In this document: positions 24,569 to 34,559 of the stretch, piece after piece | Layout: each line of letters begins with the position of its first letter | Position numbering within the stretch: the stretch's first letter is position 1 | Source: an uncultured Bacteroidales bacterium | GTDB taxonomy: Bacteria > Bacteroidota > Bacteroidia > Bacteroidales > F082 | Assembly (NCBI GenBank): GCA_947304185.1 | Contig: CAMZAM010000003.1 | Location: forward strand, 86,784-150,783 | Direction of reading: 5' to 3' | Length of the DNA: 64,000 nucleotides | Made by a program: the position numbers and the translations under genes | Notes under the pieces: generated by a model | What the model saw: only the letters and a program-made list of their open reading frames with translations | What the model was told of the DNA's origin: nothing | Database searches by the model: none

Positions 24569-24585
24569 TTAAAGTAATACTTTAA
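24569..24585. repeat. 17-base palindrome between frdC and frdA
   Basis: TTAAAGTA (24569-24576) and TACTTTAA (24578-24585) are perfect arms around a single A, in the 34-base frdC-frdA gap. It could be an operator-like site or an mRNA processing hairpin. Confidence 0.5.
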
Positions 24586-24592
24586 TATAGAT

Positions 24593-26527
24593 ATGGAGCT
24601 GAATTCTAAGATACCGACAGGCCCTTTGGCCGAAAAATGGACGAAATATAAGACCGAGCAGAAGCTCGTCAACCCTGCCAACAAACGTAAGTTCGACATC
24701 ATTGTGATAGGCACCGGACTGGCTGGTGCGTCGGCTGCAGCTTCGTTCGGCGAACTGGGGTTCAACGTGAAAGTCTTCTGCATCCAGGATAGCCCGCGTC
24801 GCGCGCATAGCATCGCCGCCCAAGGTGGCATCAACGCGGCGAAGAACTATCCTAATGACGGCGACAGCGTTCAACGCCTGTTCAACGACACCATCAAGGG
24901 CGGCGATTACCGTGCGCGCGAGGCTAACGTTTACCGTCTGGCAGAGGTGAGCAACAGCATCATCGACCAATGCGTCGCACAAGGAGTGCCGTTTGCCCGC
25001 GACTACAGCGGACTTCTGGCTAACCGTTCATTCGGTGGCGCTCAGGTGTCAAGGACGTTCTACGCCAAGGGTCAGACAGGACAACAGCTGCTTTTAGGCG
25101 CCTATGGGGCTCTCAGCAAGGAGATAGAGAAGGGGACGGTGAAGATGTATCCTCGCCGTGAGATGATGGATCTCGTCGTCGTTGACGGCCGTGCAAGAGG
25201 CGTCATTGTAAGAAACCTCGTCACAGGCGAGCTCGAGAGATACTCGGCACATGCTGTCGTGATAGCTTCCGGAGGCTACGGACGCGTGTTCTACCTCTCG
25301 ACAAACGCAATGTCATCCAACGGATCGGCTATCTGGCAGTGCTATAAGAAGGGCGCCTGCATGGCAAACCCTTGCTTCACGCAGATCCACCCTACATGTA
25401 TCCCGGTGCACGGCGACTACCAGTCGAAACTGACGCTGATGAGCGAGTCGCTGCGTAACGACGGCCGTATCTGGGTGCCGAAAGACGCCGAGAAAGCCCG
25501 TCTGCTTCGCGAAGGCAAGATCAAAGCCACCGATATCCCTGAAGAAGAACGCGACTACTACCTCGAACGTCGTTATCCTTCATTCGGCAACCTGGTCCCA
25601 CGTGACGTAGCATCACGCGCGGCCAAGGAGAGATGCGATGCAGGATACGGGGTCAACAACACTGGCCGCGCGGTGTATCTCGACTTCAAAGAAGCTATAC
25701 AACGTCTTGGACGTCAAGCAGTTGAGGAGAAATACGGTAACCTCTTCGAGATGTACGAACGTATCGTCGACGAGAACCCGTATGTCACCCCGATGATGAT
25801 ATATCCTGCCGTCCACTATACCATGGGCGGTCTATGGGTCGACTACGAGCTGCAGACCACGGTGAAAGGTCTGTTCGCAGCAGGTGAGGCCAATTTCTCC
25901 GACCACGGAGCTAACCGTTTGGGAGCATCAGCCCTCATGCAAGGCCTCTCAGATGGATATTTTGTGCTTCCATACACCATGCAGAACTATCTCGCCGACC
26001 AGATCAACGAAAAACCGTTAGCGACAAACCTTCCACAATTTGAGGAGGCGGAAAACGCTGTGCGTCAACGTATTACAAGGATTTTGTCGATAAATGGCGA
26101 TATCGTAACTGACAATATTCATCGTCGTTTGGGACGCATTATGTGGGAGAAAGTCGGCATGTCGCGCACCGAACAGAGTCTCAAGGAAGCCATCGAGGAG
26201 ATCAAGGCTTTGAGAGAGGAGTTTTGGACACGTGTCAAGGTGCCTAACGTCGAAGGTATGAACACCGAGCTGGAGAAGGCACTGCGTGTCGCCGACTTCC
26301 TCGAGATGGGCGAGCTCATCGCACGCGACGCCTTGATGCGTAACGAGTCGTGCGGCGGTCATTTCCGTGCCGAATATCAGACCCCTGACGGTGAGGCCAT
26401 GCGTGATGACGAGCATTATGCCTTTGTCGCCGCCTACGAGTTCCAAGGTGTTGATAATGAGCCGATTCTGCATAAGGAAGAGCTCAAATTCGAGAATGTT
26501 GAACTGAAACAAAGAAATTACAAGTAG
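24593..26527 (+). CDS. frdA: Fumarate reductase/succinate dehydrogenase flavoprotein subunit
   Basis: 644 residues, cytoplasmic face of the membrane complex. It shows the FAD-binding Rossmann start ([20 protein letters not shown]), the flavin-attachment motif with His in [13 protein letters not shown], the capping-domain region and the active-site motif [18 protein letters not shown], followed by [10 protein letters not shown] and [20 protein letters not shown] (a split reading of one conserved segment). The enzyme interconverts fumarate and succinate. It is 34 bases after frdC. A 71-base gap with a dispersed repeat separates it from frdB. Confidence 0.95.
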   Translation: MELNSKIPTGPLAEKWTKYKTEQKLVNPANKRKFDIIVIGTGLAGASAAASFGELGFNVKVFCIQDSPRRAHSIAAQGGINAAKNYPNDGDSVQRLFNDTIKGGDYRAREANVYRLAEVSNSIIDQCVAQGVPFARDYSGLLANRSFGGAQVSRTFYAKGQTGQQLLLGAYGALSKEIEKGTVKMYPRREMMDLVVVDGRARGVIVRNLVTGELERYSAHAVVIASGGYGRVFYLSTNAMSSNGSAIWQCYKKGACMANPCFTQIHPTCIPVHGDYQSKLTLMSESLRNDGRIWVPKDAEKARLLREGKIKATDIPEEERDYYLERRYPSFGNLVPRDVASRAAKERCDAGYGVNNTGRAVYLDFKEAIQRLGRQAVEEKYGNLFEMYERIVDENPYVTPMMIYPAVHYTMGGLWVDYELQTTVKGLFAAGEANFSDHGANRLGASALMQGLSDGYFVLPYTMQNYLADQINEKPLATNLPQFEEAENAVRQRITRILSINGDIVTDNIHRRLGRIMWEKVGMSRTEQSLKEAIEEIKALREEFWTRVKVPNVEGMNTELEKALRVADFLEMGELIARDALMRNESCGGHFRAEYQTPDGEAMRDDEHYAFVAAYEFQGVDNEPILHKEELKFENVELKQRNYK

Positions 26528-26536
26528 TTCTCTCCC

Positions 26537-26572
26537 GTCATTTCGACCGAAGCGAAGCGGAGTGGAGAAATC
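26537..26572. repeat. Dispersed 36-base repeat, copy A
   Basis: This 36-base unit (begins GTCATTTCGACCGAAGCGAA, ends GTGGAGAAATC) recurs in reverse orientation at 48891-48926 with one mismatch. Both copies lie in short gaps between same-strand genes. The inner part holds the imperfect inverted repeat of GAAGCGAAGCGGAGTG. Confidence 0.8.
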
Positions 26573-26598
26573 TCCTGTAAAAAAGAAAGACACAAGCT

Positions 26599-27354
26599 AT
26601 GAATATAAAATTAAAAATCTGGCGCCAGAAAAACGCTTCATCTAAAGGTAAATTTGTTGATTATCAACTCAATAACGTTCCTGCTGAAGCGTCATTCCTT
26701 GAGATGCTCGACATTCTCAACGAGCAGCTTGTCTTGAAAGGCGAGGACCCTGTGACCTTCGACCACGACTGTCGTGAAGGCATCTGCGGCGCCTGTGGAT
26801 TATATATCAACGGACATCCTCACGGACGTTTCAAAAACACCACCACATGCCAGCTGCATATGCGTAAGTTCAAGGATGGCGACACCATCACCGTCGAGCC
26901 GTGGCGCTCGGAAGCGTTCCCTATCATCAAGGATCTGATGGTCGACCGTACTGCTTTGGATAAGCTCATCCAGGCTGGAGGATATATCTCCGTTCACACC
27001 GGCGGAGTGCCTGACGCCAACGCCATCCCGATCAACAAACATAACGCTGATCTGGCAATGGATGCTGCATCATGCATAGGCTGCGGAGCTTGCGTGGCGG
27101 CATGTAAAAACGGCAGCGCCATGCTCTTCGTGGGTGCTAAGGTGTCGCAGTTCGCACTTCTCCCGCAAGGACAGGTAGAATCGGCCGACAGAGTGCAGAA
27201 GATGGTGGCAAGGATGGATGAGCTGGGCTTCGGAAGTTGCTCAAACACCTACGCCTGCCAGGCAGAATGCCCTAAAGGCATCTCGGTGACGAACATCGCC
27301 CGTATGAATAGACAGTTTTTGGCAGCGAAAATTGCCGAACCAATAAAAAAATAA
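26599..27354 (+). CDS. frdB: Fumarate reductase/succinate dehydrogenase iron-sulfur subunit
   Basis: 251 residues. The N-terminal plant-type ferredoxin domain has [19 protein letters not shown] and a later TTCQLHM for the [2Fe-2S] cluster. The C-terminal domain has [15 protein letters not shown] and [15 protein letters not shown] for the [3Fe-4S]/[4Fe-4S] clusters. It passes electrons between the FrdC haem/quinone side and the FrdA flavin. It is the last gene of frdCAB. Confidence 0.95.
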   Translation: MNIKLKIWRQKNASSKGKFVDYQLNNVPAEASFLEMLDILNEQLVLKGEDPVTFDHDCREGICGACGLYINGHPHGRFKNTTTCQLHMRKFKDGDTITVEPWRSEAFPIIKDLMVDRTALDKLIQAGGYISVHTGGVPDANAIPINKHNADLAMDAASCIGCGACVAACKNGSAMLFVGAKVSQFALLPQGQVESADRVQKMVARMDELGFGSCSNTYACQAECPKGISVTNIARMNRQFLAAKIAEPIKK

Positions 27355-27356
27355 CT

Positions 27357-27364
27357 TAACTTTG
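27357..27364 (+). promoter_or_regulatory. -7 box for the glycosyltransferase gene
   Basis: TAACTTTG starts 3 bases after the frdB stop; TTG at 27332-27334 is a possible -33. The GTG start at 27379 would leave a leader of only about 8 bases. Confidence 0.5.
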
Positions 27365-27378
27365 CAAAAACTAACTAG

Positions 27379-28509
27379 GTGAAGATAGCGGTAAATACTC
27401 GGTTGCTGTTGAAAGACAAGCTCGAAGGTATAGGATGGGTGGCCTGCGAGACGCTGAGCCGTATCGTGAAGGCACATCCCGACGACGAGTTTTATTTCCT
27501 TTTCGACCGTAAGCCTGATCCGCGGTTCATCTTCGCCGAGAATGTCAAGCCTGTCGTGCTTTTCCCGCAGGCAAGACACCCGTTTTTATATATCATCTAC
27601 TTCGAGATATCGGTGCGTCGTGCCCTCCGTAAGATAAATCCCGACGTGTTTTTGTCGACAGATGCCTATCTCAGCCTGCGTTCTAAAACGCCGCAAATCG
27701 CTGTGTTTCATGACATTAACTTCGAGCATTTCCCGCAGGACTTCCCGCGGATAGCGCTCTGGCATTATAAGCGTTATTTCCCTAAATTCGCTAAGAAAGC
27801 TACGAGAATCATCACTGTTTCGGAGTTTTCTAAGCAAGATATCATCGAGAATTATGGCGTGGAGCCTGAGAAGATCAACGTGGTGTATAACGGCGCCAAC
27901 GAAGGTTTTAAGCCGCTATCCGAAGAAGAAAAAATACAAGTTAGAAATAAGTATACCGCTGGTTATCAATACTTTATGTTTGTCGGCTCATTACATCCGC
28001 GTAAGAATCTGGCGAGGCTGTTTCCAGCCTTCGATATCTTCAAGGAGAAGACGCATTCCGACGTTAAGTTATTGATAGTAGGCGAGAAACGCTGGTGGAC
28101 GGAGCCTATACAGAAGGCTTATGAGGCGATGAAACATAACGACGATGTCGTCTTCGTCGGACATCTGCAGATGGACGAGCTTAACCGCGTCACGGCGGCG
28201 GCTTTGTCTTCGGTGTATGTCTCTTATTTCGAAGGCTTCGGCATCCCGATAATAGAGGCGTACAAATGCGATGTGCCTGTCATCACCTCCAATGTGACAT
28301 CCATGCCCGAAGTGGCCGGCGACGCGGCCCTTCTCGTCGACCCGTTCGACGTGGAGTCGATCGCCGATGCCATGGAGAAGATGCTCGATGAAAACGTCCG
28401 CACCGCCCTCATCGAGAAGGGCCGCCGCCGGCACCACGATTTCTCGTGGGACAAAGCCGCCACCGGCTGGTGGAATGTAATAGAAGACGTCATTAACAAC
28501 CCTAAATAA
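27379..28509 (+). CDS. Glycosyltransferase family 4 protein
   Basis: 376 residues from a GTG start (KIAVNTRLLLKDKLEGIGWV); no nearby ATG fits the conserved N-terminus. It is a GT-B fold enzyme with the retaining GT4 signature: FVGSLHPRKNLARLF in the middle and the E-x7-E motif in EGFGIPIIEAYKCDVPVITS. GT4 enzymes add a sugar from a nucleotide donor to lipid or polysaccharide acceptors. The acceptor is unknown; a lone gene beside purD gives no hint of a capsule or LPS cluster. It has its own promoter and is 9 bases from purD, so it may also drive purD. Confidence 0.88.
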   Translation: MKIAVNTRLLLKDKLEGIGWVACETLSRIVKAHPDDEFYFLFDRKPDPRFIFAENVKPVVLFPQARHPFLYIIYFEISVRRALRKINPDVFLSTDAYLSLRSKTPQIAVFHDINFEHFPQDFPRIALWHYKRYFPKFAKKATRIITVSEFSKQDIIENYGVEPEKINVVYNGANEGFKPLSEEEKIQVRNKYTAGYQYFMFVGSLHPRKNLARLFPAFDIFKEKTHSDVKLLIVGEKRWWTEPIQKAYEAMKHNDDVVFVGHLQMDELNRVTAAALSSVYVSYFEGFGIPIIEAYKCDVPVITSNVTSMPEVAGDAALLVDPFDVESIADAMEKMLDENVRTALIEKGRRRHHDFSWDKAATGWWNVIEDVINNPK

Positions 28510-28518
28510 AGCTTTATT

Positions 28519-29895
28519 ATGGAAAGAATTATAATGTATCCCGGAGAAACGAAAGAAGACGCTGTCGACTTCAAAGACATCCAAAGTCAACTCATAACAG
28601 CCGTCAATTGTAACGTCCTGGTGCTCGGCTCGGGCGGCCGTGAGCACGCCCTCGCCTGGAAGATCGCACAGAGCGAAAAAGTGTCGAAGGTATACATCGC
28701 TCCAGGCAACGCAGGCACTGCCTCAGTGGGTCAAAATATTGTTATCAATATCTCTGATTTTCAAGCAGTTAAAGATGTTGTCTTAAAGTATTACATTAAC
28801 CTTGTGGTTGTGGGTCCTGAGCAGCCTCTCGTCGATGGAATAGTCGACTTTTTCAAGGCCGACGAAGACCTCAAAGACGTCAAGATTATCGGTCCGGATA
28901 GAGTCGGTGCACAGCTCGAAGGCAGTAAGGCATTTGCCAAAAACTTCATGGAGAGATACGGCATCCCGACAGCGAAGTGCTTCACGGTGACGTCGTCGAA
29001 CCTCGACGAAGGACTGAAATATCTCACCACCCTCGAGGCGCCTTACGTGCTCAAAGCCGATGGCCTCGCTGCAGGTAAGGGAGTGCTGATACTCGACGAC
29101 ATCGCCGATGCGCAGAACGAACTGAAGGAGATGCTCTCAGGTAAGTTCGGCGCCGCATCAGCAAAGGTGGTCATCGAGCAGTTCCTCAAAGGCATAGAAG
29201 TGTCGATGTTTGTCCTCACCGACGGTGAAAACTACGTCATCTTGCCTGAAGCCAAGGATTATAAGCGCATCGGCGATGGCGACACAGGCCTTAACACCGG
29301 CGGAATGGGTGCGGTGTCACCAGTGCCTTTCGTCACTCCTGACTTCGTTAAGAAAGTCGAAAACCGCATCATAAAACCAACCATCGAAGGCCTGAAGAAA
29401 GAGAAAATCGATTATAAAGGCTTTATTTTCCTGGGTTTGATGAACTGCGGAGGTGACCCATACGTCATCGAATACAACGTCCGCATGGGCGATCCTGAGA
29501 CCGAAGGCGTGATGACACGTATCGACTCCGACTTCGCCGACCTGCTCGACAAATGCGCTCAAGGCAAGCTCAAAGAGGCGCATTATAAAGTAAATCCTGA
29601 CACTTCCGTCACAGTGATGCTTGTCTCAGGCGGCTATCCGGAGAGCTATAGGAAAGGCATGAAGATAACGGGTCTCGAAGACGTCTGTCCATGCTGCATC
29701 GTGGCACATGCCGGCACCAAACTCGATGGCAACGACATAGTTACATCGGGCGGCCGCGTCATAGCAGTGACGGCACATGGCAAGAGCATCGAAGAGGCAA
29801 GGGAGATAGCCTATAATAACGCTAAAAAGATTATGTTTGAAGGCAAAAACTACCGCCACGATATCGGTATCGACCTGATGAAGTACAATGCTTAA
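28519..29895 (+). CDS. purD: Phosphoribosylamine-glycine ligase (GAR synthetase)
   Basis: 458 residues. The conserved start NVLVLGSGGREHALAWK lies about 31 residues in; there is no good start codon at the usual position, so an N-terminal extension (or a start at ATG 28534) is likely. ATP-grasp domain features: GPEQPLVDGIVDFF, GSKAFAKNFMERYGIPTA, LKADGLAAGKGVLI, DYKRIGDGDTGLNTGGMGA, EYNVRMGDPETEGVM. It makes glycinamide ribonucleotide in de novo purine synthesis. The next gene overlaps its end by 8 bases. Confidence 0.95.
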   Translation: MERIIMYPGETKEDAVDFKDIQSQLITAVNCNVLVLGSGGREHALAWKIAQSEKVSKVYIAPGNAGTASVGQNIVINISDFQAVKDVVLKYYINLVVVGPEQPLVDGIVDFFKADEDLKDVKIIGPDRVGAQLEGSKAFAKNFMERYGIPTAKCFTVTSSNLDEGLKYLTTLEAPYVLKADGLAAGKGVLILDDIADAQNELKEMLSGKFGAASAKVVIEQFLKGIEVSMFVLTDGENYVILPEAKDYKRIGDGDTGLNTGGMGAVSPVPFVTPDFVKKVENRIIKPTIEGLKKEKIDYKGFIFLGLMNCGGDPYVIEYNVRMGDPETEGVMTRIDSDFADLLDKCAQGKLKEAHYKVNPDTSVTVMLVSGGYPESYRKGMKITGLEDVCPCCIVAHAGTKLDGNDIVTSGGRVIAVTAHGKSIEEAREIAYNNAKKIMFEGKNYRHDIGIDLMKYNA

Positions 29896-30880
29896 GTTCT
29901 TCAAATATAACTACATACCGCAACTGATTGTGATAGTGCTGCTGATAGCGGTACTATGGATCCCTGTGTTCATAACCCAGTCGTATGATGCGCCTTACGA
30001 ATACCCGACAACGCCGATGTACAATATGTTGTTGAGTATCATGGGCAATTCCAACCTGGCGATGACCATCCTCGTTATGCTGTTGTTCGGCTCGTGTGTG
30101 TTCGTTTTCAACTCGATGATGACCGTTGACAACCTGGTTTCGCGATATAGCAGCATTTTCTCGTTTGTGATGGTACTATGCATGTGCTGCGTGCCGATAC
30201 ATAACGAATACTATCCGTTCCTCATCGCCATGCCGTTCATGGTGATGGCCCAGCAGACCATATTTCTGATTTATAATATCGAAAAACCCGAGAGATATCT
30301 GATGAATACGGGTATCTTTATCGCTATCGGCTCGATGTTTTACATCCCTGCTATCTTGATGATAATCTGGGTATTAGTGGCTTTGTTAATTCATGGAATC
30401 AGAGAGATGAGGATCTATCTAATCCCTATCGTAGGCATCATTGCTCCATATTTTTTTATGATTGCCTTGGTATATATCTTCGGCGATTATTTTGATGTCA
30501 TCAACGATTATTCCAGTGCTTTTGCAAGCCTAAGCCTCACGAAACTTGATATTACAACCATGGAAAAGGTCGTTTTGTTGACAGTTTCATTGCTGACATT
30601 GGTTTCTATAATCACGATATGGTCAAGAAATGCTAATAATCTCATCAGTACAAGAAAACGGAAAAGAATTACGATGACGCTGTTTGGCATAAGTATAGTG
30701 ATGCTTTTCGCTCAACATCCTGTGATGAGCAACGGCATGTTCTTTATGATGGCGGCGATATTCATCTCCATGGCGTTGTGTAATGTAAAAAGAACGAAAC
30801 TTGTTGATACGCTGATGGTTATAATGATGTTGGCGGTCATTGCGAATCAATATTTGCCATTATTTGGGATAATGCTATGA
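29888..30880 (+). CDS. Polytopic membrane protein (DUF6427-like)
   Basis: 330 residues with about ten hydrophobic segments, such as [43 protein letters not shown] and [18 protein letters not shown], and a short loop with ISTRKRKR near residue 255. I recall this as a Bacteroidota-specific membrane protein family often found near purD, but I cannot assign a reaction. It overlaps purD by 8 bases and rnhB by 4 bases (ATGA), so translation is coupled to both. Confidence 0.75.
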   Translation: MLKFFKYNYIPQLIVIVLLIAVLWIPVFITQSYDAPYEYPTTPMYNMLLSIMGNSNLAMTILVMLLFGSCVFVFNSMMTVDNLVSRYSSIFSFVMVLCMCCVPIHNEYYPFLIAMPFMVMAQQTIFLIYNIEKPERYLMNTGIFIAIGSMFYIPAILMIIWVLVALLIHGIREMRIYLIPIVGIIAPYFFMIALVYIFGDYFDVINDYSSAFASLSLTKLDITTMEKVVLLTVSLLTLVSIITIWSRNANNLISTRKRKRITMTLFGISIVMLFAQHPVMSNGMFFMMAAIFISMALCNVKRTKLVDTLMVIMMLAVIANQYLPLFGIML

Positions 30881-31473
30881 ATCTGAAGCCATTTTTCACC
30901 GAGAATCTCATAGAAGCTGGCTGTGACGAGGCCGGAAGAGGCTGCATCGCGGGTCCGGTGGTCGCTGCTGCTGTGATATTGCCGCGAGGCATGGATTTTC
31001 CGGAGTTCGATGACTCGAAAAAACTTACCGAGAAACAACGTGAGAAGCTGAGAATAAAGGTGTTAGAAAACGCTGCGGCATACGGCATCGGCATCGTCTC
31101 CGCTGAGGAGATCGATGAGATAAACATCCTCAATGCCTCGTTTCTGGCGATGCATCGTGCCATCGACCAGCTGAAGATCCGTCCTGAGCTGCTTCTCATC
31201 GACGGTAACCGTTTCAACAAGTATCACGACATAAAACATCAGTGCATAGTGGGTGGCGACGCGAAATATCAAGCCATCGCAGCAGCGTCGATATTGGCAA
31301 AGACGACTCGTGATCATATCATGCAAGACCTTGATAGTCAATATCCTGTATATAATTGGAAGCAAAATAAAGGCTATCCGACGATAGAGCATAAGAACGC
31401 TGTGGCTGAACATGGCATGTCGCCATATCATCGCAAGACGTTCAATATGTCGATTCAATTGAAATTATTTTAG
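30877..31473 (+). CDS. rnhB: Ribonuclease HII
   Basis: 198 residues. The catalytic motif region [20 protein letters not shown] carries the first Asp-Glu pair; [21 protein letters not shown] and a later D/H region (KTTRDHIM) match the RNase HII family. It removes RNA from RNA-DNA hybrids and single ribonucleotides in DNA. Its ATG overlaps the stop of the membrane protein gene. A 51-base gap precedes porX. Confidence 0.94.
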   Translation: MNLKPFFTENLIEAGCDEAGRGCIAGPVVAAAVILPRGMDFPEFDDSKKLTEKQREKLRIKVLENAAAYGIGIVSAEEIDEINILNASFLAMHRAIDQLKIRPELLLIDGNRFNKYHDIKHQCIVGGDAKYQAIAAASILAKTTRDHIMQDLDSQYPVYNWKQNKGYPTIEHKNAVAEHGMSPYHRKTFNMSIQLKLF

Positions 31474-31524
31474 AATTTGTAAAACAATATCCGACCTTTC
31501 ACGTTCTATTTAAAAACGAATATT

Positions 31525-33081
31525 ATGGCAAATACAAGAATTCTTTGGGCTGACGATGAGATTGAACTTCTCAAGCCGCATATTATGTTTTTGGAACAGA
31601 AGGGTTACGAAGTTGCGACGGCCAACAACGGCAGCGACGCCGTGGATATGGTGCGCGACGGACATTTCGATATAGTTTTCCTCGATGAGCAGATGCCAGG
31701 CATTTCGGGCGTTGAGGCTCTTGAAAAAATAAAAGCCGAGTTTCCGAACCTTCCAGTGGTGATGATCACGAAGAGCGAGGAGGAACGCATCATGGAAGAG
31801 GCTATCGGCAGCAATATCGCGGATTACCTGATAAAACCGGTGAATCCGAATCAGATTCTGCTTTCGCTGAAGCGTAACCTCGAGAATAAGAAACTAGTCG
31901 ATGAGAAATCGACATCGAAATACCAGCAGGAGTTCCGTAAGATCGGGATGGACCTGAACAATAACCTCGATTACAACGAGTGGATAGGCGTGTATAAAAA
32001 CATCACACGTTGGGAGTTGGAACTGCAGAAATCGACAGATGAAGGCATCAAAGAGGTGCTTTTTATGCAGAAAAATGAGGCCAACACGCAGTTTTCACGT
32101 TATGTGGAAAAGAACTACTGCGACTGGGTGTCGGGTAAGGGTATCAATAAGCCCACAATGTCGCACACCGTGATGAAAGACAAGGTGTTTAACCGTCTCG
32201 ACAATAACGATAAGCCGTTGTTTTTCATATTGATAGACAATCTACGCTACGACCAGTGGAAGTCTATCCAGCCTTTGATTGAGAATTATTTCCGCGTCGC
32301 CGATGACGATATTTACTACAGCATCCTGCCGACGACCACGCAATATGCGCGTAATTCTATCTTCGCAGGCCTGATGCCGCTCGAGATCCGCCGTCATTAC
32401 CCGAAATATTGGGTCGATGAGGAAGACGAAGGCACGAAAAACCAGTTCGAGGGCGAGCTTTTAGGCGAACAGCTGCGCCGTTATGGCAAGAATATCAAAT
32501 ATTCCTACAACAAGGTGCTGAATCTGGCTGCCGGTAAGAAGCTCTTCGAGCAGATGAACAACCTGATGCAGAATAAGCTGAACGTCATCGTCTACAACTT
32601 CGTCGATATGCTTTCACACGCAAGAACCGAGATGGAGATCATCCGTGAGCTCGCCGACGACGAGGTGGCATACCGCTCGCTGATGCTGTCGTGGTTCGAG
32701 CATTCATCGTTGTTCGATATGATGAAATTCATAGCAAACAAAGGCTGTGACGCCATCGTGACCACCGACCACGGCTCTGTCTGGGTTAAGAACCCAGTGA
32801 AGATTCTGGGCGACAAGGCGGTGAACACAAATCTGAGATATAAATATGGTAAGTCGTTGAATTACAATGCGAAAGAGGTTTTCGAGGTGAAAGACCCGGA
32901 GAAGATTTTCCTGCCTCGCATCAACGTGTCGACGTCGTATGTCTTCGCGCGTTCCAACGACTTCTTCGCATATCCGAATAACTACAACTATTACGTCAAT
33001 TATTACAGGAACACCTTCCAGCATGGCGGCATCTCCATGAATGAGATGATGATTCCTGTGGCATATCTTAAGGCAAAATGA
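31525..33081 (+). CDS. porX: T9SS regulator PorX, response regulator with PglZ-type phosphatase domain
   Basis: 518 residues. The N-terminal receiver domain (about 1-125) has the acidic pocket ADDE and the phospho-acceptor Asp54 in IVFLDEQMPG, with Thr/Lys at VVMITKS and LIKPVNP. A helical linker leads to a C-terminal PglZ/alkaline-phosphatase-like domain with LIDNLRYDQW and TTDHGS (about 412). PorX works with the histidine kinase PorY and sigma factor SigP to control type IX secretion genes, and its PglZ domain is a phosphodiesterase in studied species. PorY is not here. It fits the several T9SS cargo genes in this window. The next gene, tsaE, overlaps its stop by 4 bases. Confidence 0.93.
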   Translation: MANTRILWADDEIELLKPHIMFLEQKGYEVATANNGSDAVDMVRDGHFDIVFLDEQMPGISGVEALEKIKAEFPNLPVVMITKSEEERIMEEAIGSNIADYLIKPVNPNQILLSLKRNLENKKLVDEKSTSKYQQEFRKIGMDLNNNLDYNEWIGVYKNITRWELELQKSTDEGIKEVLFMQKNEANTQFSRYVEKNYCDWVSGKGINKPTMSHTVMKDKVFNRLDNNDKPLFFILIDNLRYDQWKSIQPLIENYFRVADDDIYYSILPTTTQYARNSIFAGLMPLEIRRHYPKYWVDEEDEGTKNQFEGELLGEQLRRYGKNIKYSYNKVLNLAAGKKLFEQMNNLMQNKLNVIVYNFVDMLSHARTEMEIIRELADDEVAYRSLMLSWFEHSSLFDMMKFIANKGCDAIVTTDHGSVWVKNPVKILGDKAVNTNLRYKYGKSLNYNAKEVFEVKDPEKIFLPRINVSTSYVFARSNDFFAYPNNYNYYVNYYRNTFQHGGISMNEMMIPVAYLKAK

Positions 33082-33509
33082 TTGAAAAATCGTTCATTAT
33101 CAACAGCGTTGACGAGCTCTCACAGGTGTCGGATTTACTGATATCTTGGCGCGAGAAATCGGATATCATCGCTTTTTACGGTCCGATGGGCGCCGGCAAG
33201 ACCACTCTGATCAAGAATCTGTGTCATAAACTCGGCGTGACCGACGAGGTCAACAGTCCGACCTTCGCCCTTGTAAATGAATATCCTACGCTTATGGAAG
33301 GCTCGATTTTCCACTTCGATTTCTATCGAATCAAGAAGCTGGAAGAGGTTTACGACATCGGCTATGAGGACTATTTCTACAGCGGACATCTGTGCCTCTT
33401 GGAATGGCCCGAGTTGATTGACCCTTTGATGCCCGACCACTTCATTAAAGTGGAGATAGCTCTGGGCGACAACGATAACTCTAGAATAATTAAATGCACT
33501 GTCATCTAG
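33078..33509 (+). CDS. tsaE: tRNA t6A synthesis ATPase TsaE
   Basis: 143 residues with the Walker A motif GPMGAGKTTLIK and the TsaE signature SPTFALVNEYP; FHFDFYRI and LLEWPE follow, as in the family. TsaE helps the TsaBD complex make threonylcarbamoyl-adenosine at position 37 of ANN-decoding tRNAs. It starts within porX (ATGA) and its stop is followed at once by aroB. Confidence 0.94.
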   Translation: MIEKSFIINSVDELSQVSDLLISWREKSDIIAFYGPMGAGKTTLIKNLCHKLGVTDEVNSPTFALVNEYPTLMEGSIFHFDFYRIKKLEEVYDIGYEDYFYSGHLCLLEWPELIDPLMPDHFIKVEIALGDNDNSRIIKCTVI

Positions 33510-34559
33510 ATGATTCTCTATAAAAACGATATCGAAAAACTAAGATCTCTCATTGCTTCTCACACCAAAACCTTCCTACTTTTGGATGAGAATAGCGAGA
33601 AATTCTGTCTTCAATATTTCAATAGTATTGAATTATTAAAATCATATACTAAAATAGTTATCCCTTCGGGTGAGCAACATAAAAATCTCGGAACAGTTCA
33701 GGATGTCTGGTCGCAACTTATTGACAATCATGCTGATAGAAAGTCATTACTAATCAATATCGGTGGTGGCATGGTGACCGACGTCGGAGGATTTGCAGCC
33801 TCATGCTATCAGAGAGGCATCGATTTCATCAACGTGCCTACGACGCTCTTGGGAATGATAGATGCATCGGTAGGAGGTAAAACTGGCATTGATTTTCAAG
33901 GACTTAAGAATCAAATCGGAGTGTTTTCACAGCCACTCGCAGTGGTGATTCTGTTCGAATTGCTTGAAACATTGTCTAAACGTGAGCTGCTTTCAGGCTT
34001 AGCTGAGATAATTAAATACGGATTCATCGTTGATAAGGAGTTTTTGACTGCAAAACTTCTTGATAATCCTGTAAATCCTGTTGATCCAGTCTTAATCAAA
34101 AAGGCGATAGATGTCAAAAACGAGATTACTCGCAATGATGTCAACGAAAAAGGTCTTCGCAAAATCCTGAATTTCGGTCACACCATCGGTCATGCACTTG
34201 AGACGTATCTCATTGATAATCATAAAGAAATCCGTCATGGAGAAGGAGTGGCGATGGGAATGCTGTCGGCATTGTATCTGTCTGAGAAATATTGCGGTTT
34301 AAACCATCAGATAACCTCTGACTATAAAGATTTATACGCTGAAAACTTCAACAGATTTGATCTCAACGGCATACCTGTTGAAGAGTTGATGGAGATTATG
34401 CGTCACGATAAGAAAAACGAAGGCGGCGACATCCGCTTTGTGCTGATTGAGGATTATGGGAAACCCGTTTATGATGTCGTGGTGAAACCTGAAGATATCG
34501 TCGATTCGATAAATTATCTCATTGATTATCAAAACGATGCGAATTACTGGGGTAAATAA
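33510..34559 (+). CDS. aroB: 3-dehydroquinate synthase
   Basis: 349 residues. NAD and metal site motifs: PSGEQHKN, GGGMVTDVGGFAAS, RGIDFINVPTTLLGMIDASV, GGKTGIDF, and the metal-binding FGHTIGHALE. It makes 3-dehydroquinate in the shikimate pathway. It starts at the base after the tsaE stop and overlaps the aroA start. Confidence 0.95.
   Translation: MILYKNDIEKLRSLIASHTKTFLLLDENSEKFCLQYFNSIELLKSYTKIVIPSGEQHKNLGTVQDVWSQLIDNHADRKSLLINIGGGMVTDVGGFAASCYQRGIDFINVPTTLLGMIDASVGGKTGIDFQGLKNQIGVFSQPLAVVILFELLETLSKRELLSGLAEIIKYGFIVDKEFLTAKLLDNPVNPVDPVLIKKAIDVKNEITRNDVNEKGLRKILNFGHTIGHALETYLIDNHKEIRHGEGVAMGMLSALYLSEKYCGLNHQITSDYKDLYAENFNRFDLNGIPVEELMEIMRHDKKNEGGDIRFVLIEDYGKPVYDVVVKPEDIVDSINYLIDYQNDANYWGK

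Noticed and set aside
26018..26593. 191-codon minus-strand frame opposite frdA and the gap
   Set aside because: Antisense to a conserved flavoprotein gene with no domain signal of its own.
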